A DNA stretch of 64,000 nucleotides, from assembly GCF_048892425.1 (NCBI RefSeq), contig NZ_JBLZHU010000005.1, positions 186,001-250,000 of the forward strand. The letters are read 5' to 3'. Shown here in pieces: positions 16,799-25,274 of this stretch. This DNA comes from Pacificispira sp002696645. GTDB taxonomy: Bacteria > Pseudomonadota > Alphaproteobacteria > UBA8366 > Aestuariispiraceae. The first letter of the stretch is position 1; the number at the start of each line of letters is the position of its first letter. The notes below the pieces were generated by a model. That model made no database searches. It was given only the letters and a program-made list of their open reading frames with translations, and was not told the DNA's origin. The position numbers and the translations under genes are program-made.

Positions 16799-17640
16799 TT
16801 CTTTTTGGCCCCTTTGTTCTGCAGCCACATGGCCGTTGCCGTCAAAAACACAGTGATCACAATCAAAACTGTAGAGGCCGCGTTGACCTCTGGTGTCACA
16901 GAGAAGCGCACCATGGAATAAACTTTCACCGGGAAGGTTACGGTCTCCGGTCCGGATGTGAAGAAGGTGATGACAAAGTCGTCCAGCGACAGGGTGAAGG
17001 CCAGCAATGCGCCTGCCACCAATCCAGGCTTCATATGGGGAATGATAACATCGCGATAAACTTCCCAATCGCCTGCGCCCAGGTCCCGGGCGGCTTCCTC
17101 CTCCTCCATATTAAATCCGGCAAGGCGGGCGCGCACGATGACCGCGACGAAGGGGAAGGTGAAACTGATATGGGCGATCGTAATATTGGCTAGGCTGAGC
17201 GGCCAGGGAAGGTCATTGGGCCAGCCGATCCGCGCGAAAAAGGCCAACATCGCGACCCCCATACAGATTTCGGGAATAACAATGGGCAGGGCCATCGCCC
17301 CTTCATACACCGGCTTGAAGCTGAAGCGAAACCGCCACAACAGGATCGCAACCATTGCGCCCAGGATCAGCGATATGATGGTGGACACAAATGCGATGGT
17401 CAGCGAATTCCCGAACGCGATCATCAAATCGTCATTTTGGAACAGCTTTTCATAATATTTCAGCGAGAAACCGTTCCAGACGATGTTGCGCCGACTGTTG
17501 TTGAAGCTGAATGCCATCAAGGTCAGCAGCGGCACATACAGGAAGATAAAGGTCAACGCCATGATCGTCAGCAACGGCCATTTGCGCAGATAGTCCAAAG
17601 GACCGGCGGGTTCTAACCCAAAGAGAGATTTCTTTGCCAT
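16795..17640 (-). CDS. potI: Polyamine ABC transporter permease (PotI/PotC type)
   Basis: A 281-residue inner-membrane permease with about six helices. The EAA loop (EEEEAARDLGAGDWEVYRDV) contacts the ATPase. The start at MAKKS (17640) is preferred over the ATG at 17655, because the GGATGGGA ribosome site then has proper spacing and only four bases separate it from the potH stop. It overlaps potA by ATGA. Confidence 0.9.
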   Translation of the reverse strand: MAKKSLFGLEPAGPLDYLRKWPLLTIMALTFIFLYVPLLTLMAFSFNNSRRNIVWNGFSLKYYEKLFQNDDLMIAFGNSLTIAFVSTIISLILGAMVAILLWRFRFSFKPVYEGAMALPIVIPEICMGVAMLAFFARIGWPNDLPWPLSLANITIAHISFTFPFVAVIVRARLAGFNMEEEEAARDLGAGDWEVYRDVIIPHMKPGLVAGALLAFTLSLDDFVITFFTSGPETVTFPVKVYSMVRFSVTPEVNAASTVLIVITVFLTATAMWLQNKGAKKK

Positions 17641-17644
17641 CGTG

Positions 17645-18565
17645 TCAGATCCCATCCTTGCTGTTGCGCGCCAGGACCGCCCGTAAAGCCAAGGCCCCGA
17701 AGGTGATATACATCAACAGGAATGACAGGGCGGAGCCAAAGGGCCAGTCATTGGCAGATTTAAACTGCCGTTCGATGATATTGGCGATCATCGCACTGTC
17801 GGGCCCACCCAACAGATCTGGCGTCAGGAAGCTGCCAAGGGCCGGGATGAAGGTAATAATAATGCCGGAAATGATGCCGGGCAGGGCCAGCGGCACAACG
17901 ACATTCCATATGGTGCGCAAATGCCCCGCCCCCAGGTCCAGACTGGCCTCCAGATAGGATCGGTCCAACCGCTCTAATGCGGCATACAGGGGCAGGATCA
18001 TGAAGGGCAGATGCACATAAACCAGCCCCAGAATGACAGCCTTATCATTATACAGCAGTTCCAAAGCCTGGAATTGTTCGCCCAGAACGGCTGCGCCAAG
18101 CCCACCCAGTCCGACCAGATCAAACATAAACCGGATTTTTTGATCGAACCATTCCAGTGTGAAATTCAGAAATCCCCGCTGACGCAAAACCGCGATCAAG
18201 GCGTAGGTCCGGATCAGCAAATTTGTCCAGAAGGGCAGCATGATCAACAGCAACAACAGGCCCTTATACCGGTTTGGGGCATAAACAATGCCCAGTGCGA
18301 CCGGCAATCCGACGAACAGACAGATTATCGTCGCCAGACCTGCAACGCCCAAAGACTTCCAGAAGATTTTTAAGATATCGGGGTTAAAAACACGTATGTA
18401 ATTGTCCAAGGTCCAGGTGATGTCGATGCCGACAACCCCCTGCTTTTCGCCAAAGCTGAACACCCAAATCAAGGCTAAAGGAACAAGAAAAAATAAGACG
18501 AGCCAGAAAGTCGGCGGAATGCCAACAGCCCAGAAAACCTGCTTAAATTTGCGCCACGATTCCAT
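17645..18565 (-). CDS. potH: Polyamine ABC transporter permease (PotH/PotB type)
   Basis: A 306-residue inner-membrane permease. The first helix (VGIPPTFWLVLFFLVPLALI) and the segment LPFWTNLLIRTYA are diagnostic for the PotB/PotH branch, and the EAA loop is YLEASLDLGAGHLRTIWNVV. It pairs with PotI to form the channel. It starts about 87 bases after the potD stop and ends four bases before potI. Confidence 0.92.
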   Translation of the reverse strand: MESWRKFKQVFWAVGIPPTFWLVLFFLVPLALIWVFSFGEKQGVVGIDITWTLDNYIRVFNPDILKIFWKSLGVAGLATIICLFVGLPVALGIVYAPNRYKGLLLLLIMLPFWTNLLIRTYALIAVLRQRGFLNFTLEWFDQKIRFMFDLVGLGGLGAAVLGEQFQALELLYNDKAVILGLVYVHLPFMILPLYAALERLDRSYLEASLDLGAGHLRTIWNVVVPLALPGIISGIIITFIPALGSFLTPDLLGGPDSAMIANIIERQFKSANDWPFGSALSFLLMYITFGALALRAVLARNSKDGI

Positions 18566-18652
18566 GCCGGATGCCCCCCATCAGAAACCCTAATCCCGCC
18601 GCGCCAACCCAAATGGGACTCGGCGCGACGGGTAGGCACTTACTGCATGCGA

Positions 18653-19747
18653 TCAGGCAGCCAGGAAACGGGTCCAGGCTTCGTCGCGAATGCGGGCGAT
18701 TTCTTCACCGGGATAGCGTTGCCATTCACATTTGGCGAGAACTTCTTCCGGCGGAAAGACGGAGGGATTCTTGTTGTAGCTGTCATTCAACAAGGCCCGA
18801 GCCGCCTGGTTTGGCGTTGCGTATTGAATATAGTCGGCGATCAGGGCCCCAACCTGTGGGTCCAGAATATAGTTGATAAATTTATGCGCATTCATCGGAT
18901 GCGGCGCATCCTTTGGAATGCACAGGTTATCCGCCCAGATCAGGGAGCCTTCCTTGGGGATGACGTAGTCGATGTCGTCATCTTCAAGCATGACCTGACC
19001 GATATCGCCGGACCATTCAATGGTGATGTCAACTTCACCCGACAACAGCAAATCCTGACCGTTATCTTCAGCGATGGTTTTGAAGGCGGATTTCTGTTTA
19101 ATCAACAGATCGACGGCGGCATTGATTTTTTCCGATGTATCGGGGTTCATGCCGGTGCCCAGATACATCGATGCCATGCCGATCATGGCTGAGCTTTCCG
19201 ACAGGATCGCAATACGCCCGGCATATTTGTCGCTTTCGAAAATATCGCCCCAGCTGGTGACGCCATCCGGGGTTTTGCTTTTCCGAACGCCCAGGCCCAT
19301 CGTGCCCCACATATAATTCACAGAATGCTTATGACCGGGGTCATAGGCGGCATCCCGGAAGGCGGGCGCGATATTCTTTGAATTGGGCAGCAGCGCGTAA
19401 TCCAGCGGCTCCAGCATGTCGGCCGCAATCATACGGGCAACATAGGTATCGGACGGCACAATCACGTCAAATCCCGGATTGCCTTCGCGCAGTTTGGCGA
19501 ACAATTCATCATTATCCGCAAACAAGGACATATTGGCTTCAATGCCAGTCAGGTCATTAAAGTCGCTGAGCGTGGTTTCGCCGATATAGGTGTCCCAATT
19601 GTAGAAATTGACCTTTGGTTCTTCCCCATGCGCAGCGGCAAAGGCTTTTGGACCAAAGCTGATGCCAGCCCAGGCAGCACCTGCGCCGGCAATTGTTGAT
19701 TGCAGCATGCTGCGACGGGTCAGGCCCTTACGTTTTTGATCTGTCAT
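18653..19747 (-). CDS. potD: Polyamine-binding periplasmic protein
   Basis: A 364-residue substrate-binding protein. It starts with a twin-arginine type signal (LTRRSMLQS, R11-R12, then an alanine-rich stretch ending AFAAA), so export in folded form by Tat is likely. The mature part opens VNFYNWDTYIGETTLSDF, typical of PotD/PotF proteins that bind putrescine or spermidine. The adjacent putrescine aminotransferase favours putrescine as ligand. A perfect palindrome lies 34 bases upstream of the start. Confidence 0.92.
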   Translation of the reverse strand: MTDQKRKGLTRRSMLQSTIAGAGAAWAGISFGPKAFAAAHGEEPKVNFYNWDTYIGETTLSDFNDLTGIEANMSLFADNDELFAKLREGNPGFDVIVPSDTYVARMIAADMLEPLDYALLPNSKNIAPAFRDAAYDPGHKHSVNYMWGTMGLGVRKSKTPDGVTSWGDIFESDKYAGRIAILSESSAMIGMASMYLGTGMNPDTSEKINAAVDLLIKQKSAFKTIAEDNGQDLLLSGEVDITIEWSGDIGQVMLEDDDIDYVIPKEGSLIWADNLCIPKDAPHPMNAHKFINYILDPQVGALIADYIQYATPNQAARALLNDSYNKNPSVFPPEEVLAKCEWQRYPGEEIARIRDEAWTRFLAA

Positions 19748-19780
19748 TCCCTGTTCTCCTTGTTTGATCGACTTTAACCC

Positions 19781-19795
19781 GAACAGTGACTGTTC
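19781..19795. promoter_or_regulatory. Palindromic operator candidate before potD
   Basis: GAACAGTGACTGTTC is a perfect 15-base palindrome 34 bases upstream of the potD ATG, inside the 175-base gap between spuC and potD. Its position suits control of a potD promoter by a polyamine or nitrogen regulator. It is not the alphaproteobacterial LexA box, which is a GTTC-N7-GTTC direct repeat. Confidence 0.5.
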
Positions 19796-19922
19796 TCAGC
19801 CTTATCTGTCGAGCTATTTGTGTCCCGCATTGCCATTTTCAGGCGACAATGTCTTCCTCCCCAAATCAGGACATTTTCCAATGCGGTCTGTCAATCTGGT
19901 TCACGCATTGTGGTATCTAAAG

Positions 19923-21305
19923 TTACAGAATTCCCAGGTCTTTTGCGGTTGCATCCAGGCATTGTCGCAAAACACCGACAAGTTCATCTATTTCAGCCGG
20001 CTGGATGATCAATGGCGGGGACAGGACCATAGTGTCCCCACAGGCGCGCATGATCGCATTGCGTTTGAAAAAATGATCACGACACATGGTGCCGACGCGT
20101 CCTGCAGGGGCAAACCCTTCACGGGTCTGTTTGTTCTTGGTCAATTCAATACCACCGATCAGACCGATACAGCGAACTTCACCTACCAGGGGGTGATCTT
20201 TAATTTCTTCCAGTTTTTTGGCCAGATATGGTCCGGTTTCCGTCTTCGTTTTCTGCACCAGGTTTTCACGCTCGATGATTTCGATGTTGCGCAGTGCGAC
20301 CGCAGCGGCGACCGGATGGCCGGAATAGGTATAGCCGTGATAGAATTCACCGCCATTATCGATAATCATGTTGGCGACGCGATCCGAAACCCCAGTTGCG
20401 GCGATCGGCAGATATCCCGATGACAGGCCTTTCGCCATGGTGATCAGGTCCGGTTCGATGCCAAACGTATTGGTGCCGAACCATTCCCCGGTACGACCAA
20501 AGCCACAGATCACCTCGTCGGCGATCAACAGAATGTCGTACTGTTTACAAATCCGATTGATTTCCGGCCAATAGGTTGATGGGGGAATGATCACCCCGCC
20601 TGCGCCCTGGATCGGTTCCCCGATGAAGGCGGCAACATTATCTGGACCCAGTTCCAGGATTTTGTCTTCCAGCGATTTTGCTGCGGCCAGACCAAATTCT
20701 TCACGCGTCATTTCCCCGCCCAGCTTATACCAGTAGGGTTGCATGACATGGTGAATTGTCGGGATCAGCTTGCCACCCTGTTTGTGCATCGGGCCCATGC
20801 CGCCCAGACCGGCCCCGGCAACAGTGGATCCGTGATAGGCATTGTCGCGCGCAATTACAAAGCGCTTATCAGGCCGACCTGCGCATTGCCAGTAATGATG
20901 GACCATCCGCAATTGGGTATCGTTCGCTTCTGATCCGGAATTGGCAAAGGTTACATGATTGAAACCCTGTGGCAGGATCGACGCGACCTTGGTTGCCAAT
21001 TCGATAGAAGGGGCATGGGCGGTTTTAAAGAATGTGTTGTAAAATGGCAGTTCCTTCATTTGGCGATAGGCGACATCGGCCAGTTCATCGCGCCCATAGC
21101 CGACATTCACGCACCACAGGCCCGCCATGCCGTCTAGAATCTTGTTGTTGCTGGAATCATAAAGATAGACGCCTTCCGCCCGCGAAATGATCCGCGATCC
21201 CCCTTCGGCCGCCAGGGATTTATGGTCGGTGAACGGGTGCAGATGATGGGCCGTATCCAGCCGAACCAATTCATCTACGTCTAAATTACGTCTGATCTCA
21301 GTCAT
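19923..21305 (-). CDS. spuC: Putrescine-pyruvate aminotransferase (class III)
   Basis: A 460-residue PLP aminotransferase of class III. Residues for cofactor binding are visible: SGSEANDT at 123-130, YHGST at 157-161, D263 in ADEVICGFGRTGEW and K292 in MAKGLSSGYLP. The N-terminal HLHPFTDHKSL is typical of the SpuC / omega-amino acid:pyruvate group. Beside potDHIA, the likely job is moving the amino group from putrescine to pyruvate, giving 4-aminobutanal. Beta-alanine or another omega-amine is the alternative substrate. It is divergent from prpE. Confidence 0.85.
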   Translation of the reverse strand: MTEIRRNLDVDELVRLDTAHHLHPFTDHKSLAAEGGSRIISRAEGVYLYDSSNNKILDGMAGLWCVNVGYGRDELADVAYRQMKELPFYNTFFKTAHAPSIELATKVASILPQGFNHVTFANSGSEANDTQLRMVHHYWQCAGRPDKRFVIARDNAYHGSTVAGAGLGGMGPMHKQGGKLIPTIHHVMQPYWYKLGGEMTREEFGLAAAKSLEDKILELGPDNVAAFIGEPIQGAGGVIIPPSTYWPEINRICKQYDILLIADEVICGFGRTGEWFGTNTFGIEPDLITMAKGLSSGYLPIAATGVSDRVANMIIDNGGEFYHGYTYSGHPVAAAVALRNIEIIERENLVQKTKTETGPYLAKKLEEIKDHPLVGEVRCIGLIGGIELTKNKQTREGFAPAGRVGTMCRDHFFKRNAIMRACGDTMVLSPPLIIQPAEIDELVGVLRQCLDATAKDLGIL

Positions 21306-21365
21306 TTACAGGAATCCTTCTGAAGGCGGCGAGAGGCTTTGGTATGTGTTTCGACTCAAATTACC

Positions 21366-21381
21366 AAATGTGATCACATTT
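21366..21381. promoter_or_regulatory. Perfect palindrome between spuC and prpE
   Basis: AAATGTGATCACATTT is a perfect 16-base palindrome in the 214-base divergent region, 61 bases from spuC and 139 bases from prpE. It looks like the site of a dimeric repressor (GntR- or Crp-like half-sites). The TGTGA/TCACA half-sites recall Crp but lack the six-base spacer. No regulator gene is adjacent. Confidence 0.5.
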
Positions 21382-21519
21382 TGAAAGCATAGGATTGCCC
21401 ACAGCCCACAACTTTTTGCGGACCCGCGTGACACTGCGGTAAAATGTTCCTTGTCCTGTGGCCTTGTTTCCAAGAAACTTTGTTGAAAGATATGAGAAAA
21501 ATGCACAGGGAAACGCATC

Positions 21520-23421
21520 ATGAGCCAATTGGACGAAATTTATCGCCGCAGTCTAGAGGAACCTGAAGCCTTCTGGGCGGAGGTTGCGTCGGACATTGAT
21601 TGGATAAAGCCGTGGTCCAGTGTTCTGGATCGCAGCCGCGCACCGAATTTTTATCGATGGTTTGCGGGGGCCCAATGCAACACGTGTTACAATGCCGTGG
21701 ATCGTCACGCCGATGGCGGGCGTGGGAATCAGGCGGCGATTATCTATGACAGTCCCATCACCGGCCGTAAGAAGACGGTTACCTATTCTGAATTAAAGGA
21801 ACAGGTCGCGCGATGCGCCGGGGCTATGACCGCCTTGGGCGTCACAAAGGGCGACCGGGTCATCATCTATATGCCGATGATTGTTGAGGCCGTGGTGGCG
21901 ATGCTGGCCTGCGCCCGGATTGGCGCGGTGCATTCGGTGGTATTTGGCGGGTTTGCGTCCAATGAGCTTGCGACGCGCATCAAGGATTGTCGCCCCAAGG
22001 CTATTCTGACCGCCAGTTGCGGCCTGGAGCCGGGTCGGATTGTGGCCTATCAGAAGCTGATTGAAGGGGCTTTGGCCCTGGCGCCCGATATTGTGGAATC
22101 AGTCCTGGTCTTTAAGCGGGAAGAGGCCCCCTGGGATCTGAAGAGCGGTCGCGATCATGACTGGGACGAAGCCCTTGCGGCGGCGGCACCGGCAGACTGT
22201 GTGCCCGTTGAGGCAACCGATCCGCTGTATATTCTCTATACTTCCGGGACGACGGGTCAGCCCAAGGGGGTCGTGCGCGATAACGGTGGTCACATGGTCG
22301 CCCTGAAATGGTCGATGAAGGCCATTTATGGTGTTGATCCGGGGGAAGTTTTCTGGGCCGGGTCCGATGTCGGCTGGGTCGTGGGGCATTCCTATATTGT
22401 CTATGCACCGCTGTTGCATGGTTGCACCACGGTTCTGTTTGAAGGAAAGCCCGTGGGCACGCCCGATGCAGGAACCTTCTGGCGGGTGATTGCAGACCAT
22501 GGGGTGACAACCTTTTTCACCGCCCCGACTGCCTTCCGTGCGATCAAGAAAGAAGATCCGAAAGGGGAATTGATCGGCAAGTATGACCTGTCCAAATTCC
22601 GCACATTGTTTTTGGCGGGGGAGCGGTGCGATACCGATACGCTGGCCTGGGCGCAGGAAAAACTGAAAGTGCCTGTGATTGACCATTGGTGGCAGACAGA
22701 AACAGGCTGGCCTGTTGCGGCAAACTGCATGGGTCTGACCCCGTTGCCGGTCAAGCCAGGATCGCCGACTCGCGCCGTGGCTGGGTATAATGTCCAGGTC
22801 ATTGATGATGCGCTGAAAGAACTTCCACGCGGAGAGATGGGGGCGATTTGCATCAAGCTGCCGCTGCCACCGGGCTGCCTGCCGACGCTGTGGAATGCGG
22901 ATCAACGCTATCTGGACAGTTATCTGGTTGATTACCCCGGATTCTATAAGACCGGCGATGCAGGATATATGGATGAGGACGGGTATCTGTACATCATGTC
23001 GCGCATTGATGATGTCATCAATGTCGCGGGGCACCGCCTGTCCACGGGGGCTATGGAGGAGATTTTATCCTGTCATCCAGACGTTGCCGAATGTGCCGTT
23101 ATCGGTGCGGCTGATGCCCTGAAGGGTCAGTTGCCGGTTGGTTTTCTGGTTTTGAAATCCGGCGTGACCCGCAGCGAGGACGAGATCATCAAAGACGTCA
23201 TTGCGATGGTTCGGGATCAGATCGGACCGGTTGCCGCCTTTAAGACGGCAACCGTTGTGAAACGTCTGCCTAAGACCCGATCTGGCAAGATTTTACGTCG
23301 ATCCATGTCCTCTTTGGCCGATGGGCTGGAGACGAAGGCGCCCGCAACGATTGATGATCCGGCGATCCTGGATGAAATATCCGAAAGTCTCAGCAAGATC
23401 GGATATCCATCCAAAGGATAG
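21520..23421 (+). CDS. prpE: Propionyl-CoA synthetase
   Basis: A 633-residue acyl-CoA synthetase of the ACS/PrpE group that activates propionate with ATP and CoA. The P-loop YTSGTTGQPKG is intact, the acetyl-CoA-synthetase-like segments DVGWVVGHSYIVYAPLLHG and WWQTETGWP are present, and the catalytic acetylatable lysine is K590 in PKTRSGKILRR. PrpE identity is supported by RDNGGHMVALKWSMKAIYGV. It starts divergently from spuC and converges on the permease gene 20 bases downstream. Some enzymes of this group also accept acetate or butyrate. Confidence 0.92.
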   Translation: MSQLDEIYRRSLEEPEAFWAEVASDIDWIKPWSSVLDRSRAPNFYRWFAGAQCNTCYNAVDRHADGGRGNQAAIIYDSPITGRKKTVTYSELKEQVARCAGAMTALGVTKGDRVIIYMPMIVEAVVAMLACARIGAVHSVVFGGFASNELATRIKDCRPKAILTASCGLEPGRIVAYQKLIEGALALAPDIVESVLVFKREEAPWDLKSGRDHDWDEALAAAAPADCVPVEATDPLYILYTSGTTGQPKGVVRDNGGHMVALKWSMKAIYGVDPGEVFWAGSDVGWVVGHSYIVYAPLLHGCTTVLFEGKPVGTPDAGTFWRVIADHGVTTFFTAPTAFRAIKKEDPKGELIGKYDLSKFRTLFLAGERCDTDTLAWAQEKLKVPVIDHWWQTETGWPVAANCMGLTPLPVKPGSPTRAVAGYNVQVIDDALKELPRGEMGAICIKLPLPPGCLPTLWNADQRYLDSYLVDYPGFYKTGDAGYMDEDGYLYIMSRIDDVINVAGHRLSTGAMEEILSCHPDVAECAVIGAADALKGQLPVGFLVLKSGVTRSEDEIIKDVIAMVRDQIGPVAAFKTATVVKRLPKTRSGKILRRSMSSLADGLETKAPATIDDPAILDEISESLSKIGYPSKG

Positions 23422-23440
23422 GTCTGGTTATAGGGTGAGG

Positions 23441-24523
23441 CTATAGGGTGACATAACCGGCATACAGCAAGCCAACGCTGATTGACCCTACCATCGCGAT
23501 GGTCAGATACAGCAGGAATGTCTGGGTGTTGACCAGCGCCTTGACTGCAATCGCGGCGGGGATGCAGGTCACACCGCCTGCCACCATAAAGGCCAAGGCG
23601 GCGCCCGGTTGCAGCCCGATATCCATCAGGCCACGCACCAGCGGGATGGCAGCATAGCCATTCAGATAGGCAGGCACACCGACTGCGGCGGCGGCGGGCA
23701 CGGACCAGGGCCCCAAGGTGGACAATTGCGCGGCAACTTGATCCAGCGGCACCCAGGATACCATCATCGCCTCCAGCAGGAAGGCGAGGCTGAGCCACCG
23801 GGTCAAGAACCAGCCCATGGTGCCAATCTCGCCCATAAAGGTCCCGCGGCGCTGCGACTCCTGCCAGAAGGCCCATACAGGTTTGGTTTCAGGCAGTTTT
23901 GATGGCCCACAGGAGGATGTGCCACATGCTGGCTTTGCCCGGGCCAGCAAGACATCTTTCAGATATCCAGCGCGCTGTAACAGCATCACCGCGCCCCCGC
24001 CCAACAGGCCGATGGCAATGGCTGAGATTGTCTTGGCGACGGCCATTTCCAATCCCAACACCCCCCAGGTCAGAACCATCATTTCTGGATCAATCACGGG
24101 GGAGGCGAGCCAGAACGCCATGACCGGGGCCAAAGGAACGCCTGCTGCCAACAGGGCCGCAATCAACGGCACAACGCCGCAGGAGCAGAAGGGCGATAAG
24201 GCGCCAAAGACAGCGGCGGTCAGGACGGCTTTTTCCTGGCGGCCCGACAGAGCCCGCGCAATCAACTGGTCCGCCCCACTGGCCTTGATATAGGCGGCGA
24301 TCAAAACGCTGATGATGATGAAAATCCCGGTATGAACCAGGCTGCCCCCCATCGTTGCGGCAAAATCCAGAGCTTGGCCAGCCCCCGTAAGCAGCGCAGT
24401 TGTCAGCAACAGGACCAGGATGGTCCAAAGGACGCGGTCCTTAGGCAGGGATTTTAACCATGAAACGATATTACTAGAAATATCGAATTTAGGGGAAATC
24501 GGGTCCAGGCTTTGATCAACCAT
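23441..24523 (-). CDS. DUF318-family permease (ArsP-like), partner of an ArsR regulator
   Basis: A 360-residue protein with about eight to ten membrane helices of the DUF318 (PF03773) family. The conserved SPFCSCGVVPL has C113 and C115 in a membrane helix; a second cysteine cluster (ACGTSSCGP) lies in the central cytoplasmic loop. ArsP members export trivalent organoarsenicals, and others are proposed Cu/Zn transporters. The upstream ArsR-type gene 21 bases away and matching operator-like sequences suggest metalloid-induced export. An operator-like copy lies inside its own N-terminal codons (24471-24490). Confidence 0.78.
   Translation of the reverse strand: MVDQSLDPISPKFDISSNIVSWLKSLPKDRVLWTILVLLLTTALLTGAGQALDFAATMGGSLVHTGIFIIISVLIAAYIKASGADQLIARALSGRQEKAVLTAAVFGALSPFCSCGVVPLIAALLAAGVPLAPVMAFWLASPVIDPEMMVLTWGVLGLEMAVAKTISAIAIGLLGGGAVMLLQRAGYLKDVLLARAKPACGTSSCGPSKLPETKPVWAFWQESQRRGTFMGEIGTMGWFLTRWLSLAFLLEAMMVSWVPLDQVAAQLSTLGPWSVPAAAAVGVPAYLNGYAAIPLVRGLMDIGLQPGAALAFMVAGGVTCIPAAIAVKALVNTQTFLLYLTIAMVGSISVGLLYAGYVTL
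24471..24490. promoter_or_regulatory. ArsR-box-like sequence inside the permease N-terminus
   Basis: TTACTAGAAATATCGAATTT matches 17 of 20 bases of 24921-24940 (TTTCTAGAATTATCGAATTA counting from the aligned position) in front of arsR. It lies within codons 12-18 of the permease gene, an odd place for an operator, and could serve as a secondary binding site. Confidence 0.45.
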
Positions 24524-24544
24524 TTCTGATATCCTTTTCGAAGG

Positions 24545-24880
24545 TTAGGCGCTTAGCTTATGGGCGCGGTGTGGGACGGTTGGTGCGGTGCTACTGTCCG
24601 CACAGCATTCTTCTGTCAGGAAGGTCAACAGCCAATTCATGGTGCCATAGTCGGCACGGCATGTATGGGTCGTGCCTTCGCGATGACGCGAAACCAGGCC
24701 GACCAATTCCAGATGCTTTAGGTGATGCGACAGGGTAGAGGCGGGGATAGACAGGCTGGCCTGAATTTCACCGACACTTTTGCCAACATCCCCTGCGCGA
24801 ACCAACAGGCGGAACATCGCCAGGCGGGTCGGGTTTCCCAATGCCTCTAAACAGGCTGCTGTCTCATCAAGATCGCTCAT
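24545..24880 (-). CDS. arsR: ArsR/SmtB family metalloregulator
   Basis: A 111-residue winged-helix repressor. The N-terminal LEALGNPTRLAMFRLLVRAG and the recognition region SIPASTLSHHLKHLELVGLVSRHREGTTHTC are typical of ArsR. A C-terminal cysteine pair (LTEECCADS) and a cysteine in the wing strand (HTCRAD) could bind As(III) or another soft metal. In-frame ATGs occur at 24892 and 24880; neither has a strong ribosome site, and 24880 gives the usual family N-terminus. It would repress itself and the permease downstream. Confidence 0.88.
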   Translation of the reverse strand: MSDLDETAACLEALGNPTRLAMFRLLVRAGDVGKSVGEIQASLSIPASTLSHHLKHLELVGLVSRHREGTTHTCRADYGTMNWLLTFLTEECCADSSTAPTVPHRAHKLSA

Positions 24881-24920
24881 GAGCGTACCCATACGATGAA
24901 TTCAAGAAGGAGTCAACCAT

Positions 24921-24940
24921 ATTTCTAGAATTATCGAATT
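24921..24940. promoter_or_regulatory. ArsR operator candidate upstream of arsR
   Basis: ATTTCTAGAATTATCGAATT contains the palindrome TTCTAGAA and an AATTCTAGAAAT-like inverted arrangement, 41 to 60 bases upstream of the arsR start, overlapping the likely promoter. The resemblance to the copy at 24471-24490 supports a regulator site. Confidence 0.55.
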
Positions 24941-25021
24941 AATGAATCATACTTGCATTCCCATTCGTGCCGTCTTAGCTCAAAGGATGACTGTGCGATC
25001 TTTTGGGGACCAGGTATAACC

Positions 25022-25267
25022 ATGGCGCAATTGCCGAATATTCCATCACCCTGTGTCGGCGTCTGCGTGATGCATCCGACCACCAGCCTGTGTCAGGGCT
25101 GCATGCGCACAATTGGGGAGATTGCGGAATGGTCCCGCGCCTCGAATGAGCGTCGCTATGAGATCGTTTTGGACTTGAAGCAGCGGCGCATCGCGTCTGG
25201 TCGTGTTTCGGAAAGTGATCTGCGCCCCCGGCGGCGTCGCGCGCCCCCGTCGAGCAGCACTGGATAG
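25022..25267 (+). CDS. DUF1289 family cysteine-rich protein
   Basis: An 81-residue protein with the DUF1289 pattern: SPCVGVCVMHPTTSLCQGCMRTIGE, four cysteines (C11, C15, C24, C27) that probably bind a metal or an Fe-S cluster, and the W-x-x motif AEWSR. The basic tail (RPRRRRAPPSS) is unusual in length. The frame is open upstream to 24953, but MAQLPNIPSP is the conserved start. Function unknown; it is followed eight bases later by the YcaQ-like gene. Confidence 0.85.
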   Translation: MAQLPNIPSPCVGVCVMHPTTSLCQGCMRTIGEIAEWSRASNERRYEIVLDLKQRRIASGRVSESDLRPRRRRAPPSSSTG

Positions 25268-25274
25268 ACCATCC

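Noticed and set aside
19781..19795. LexA/SOS box upstream of potD
   Set aside because: The alphaproteobacterial box is a GTTC direct repeat; this is an inverted GAAC...GTTC and the gene is a transporter.
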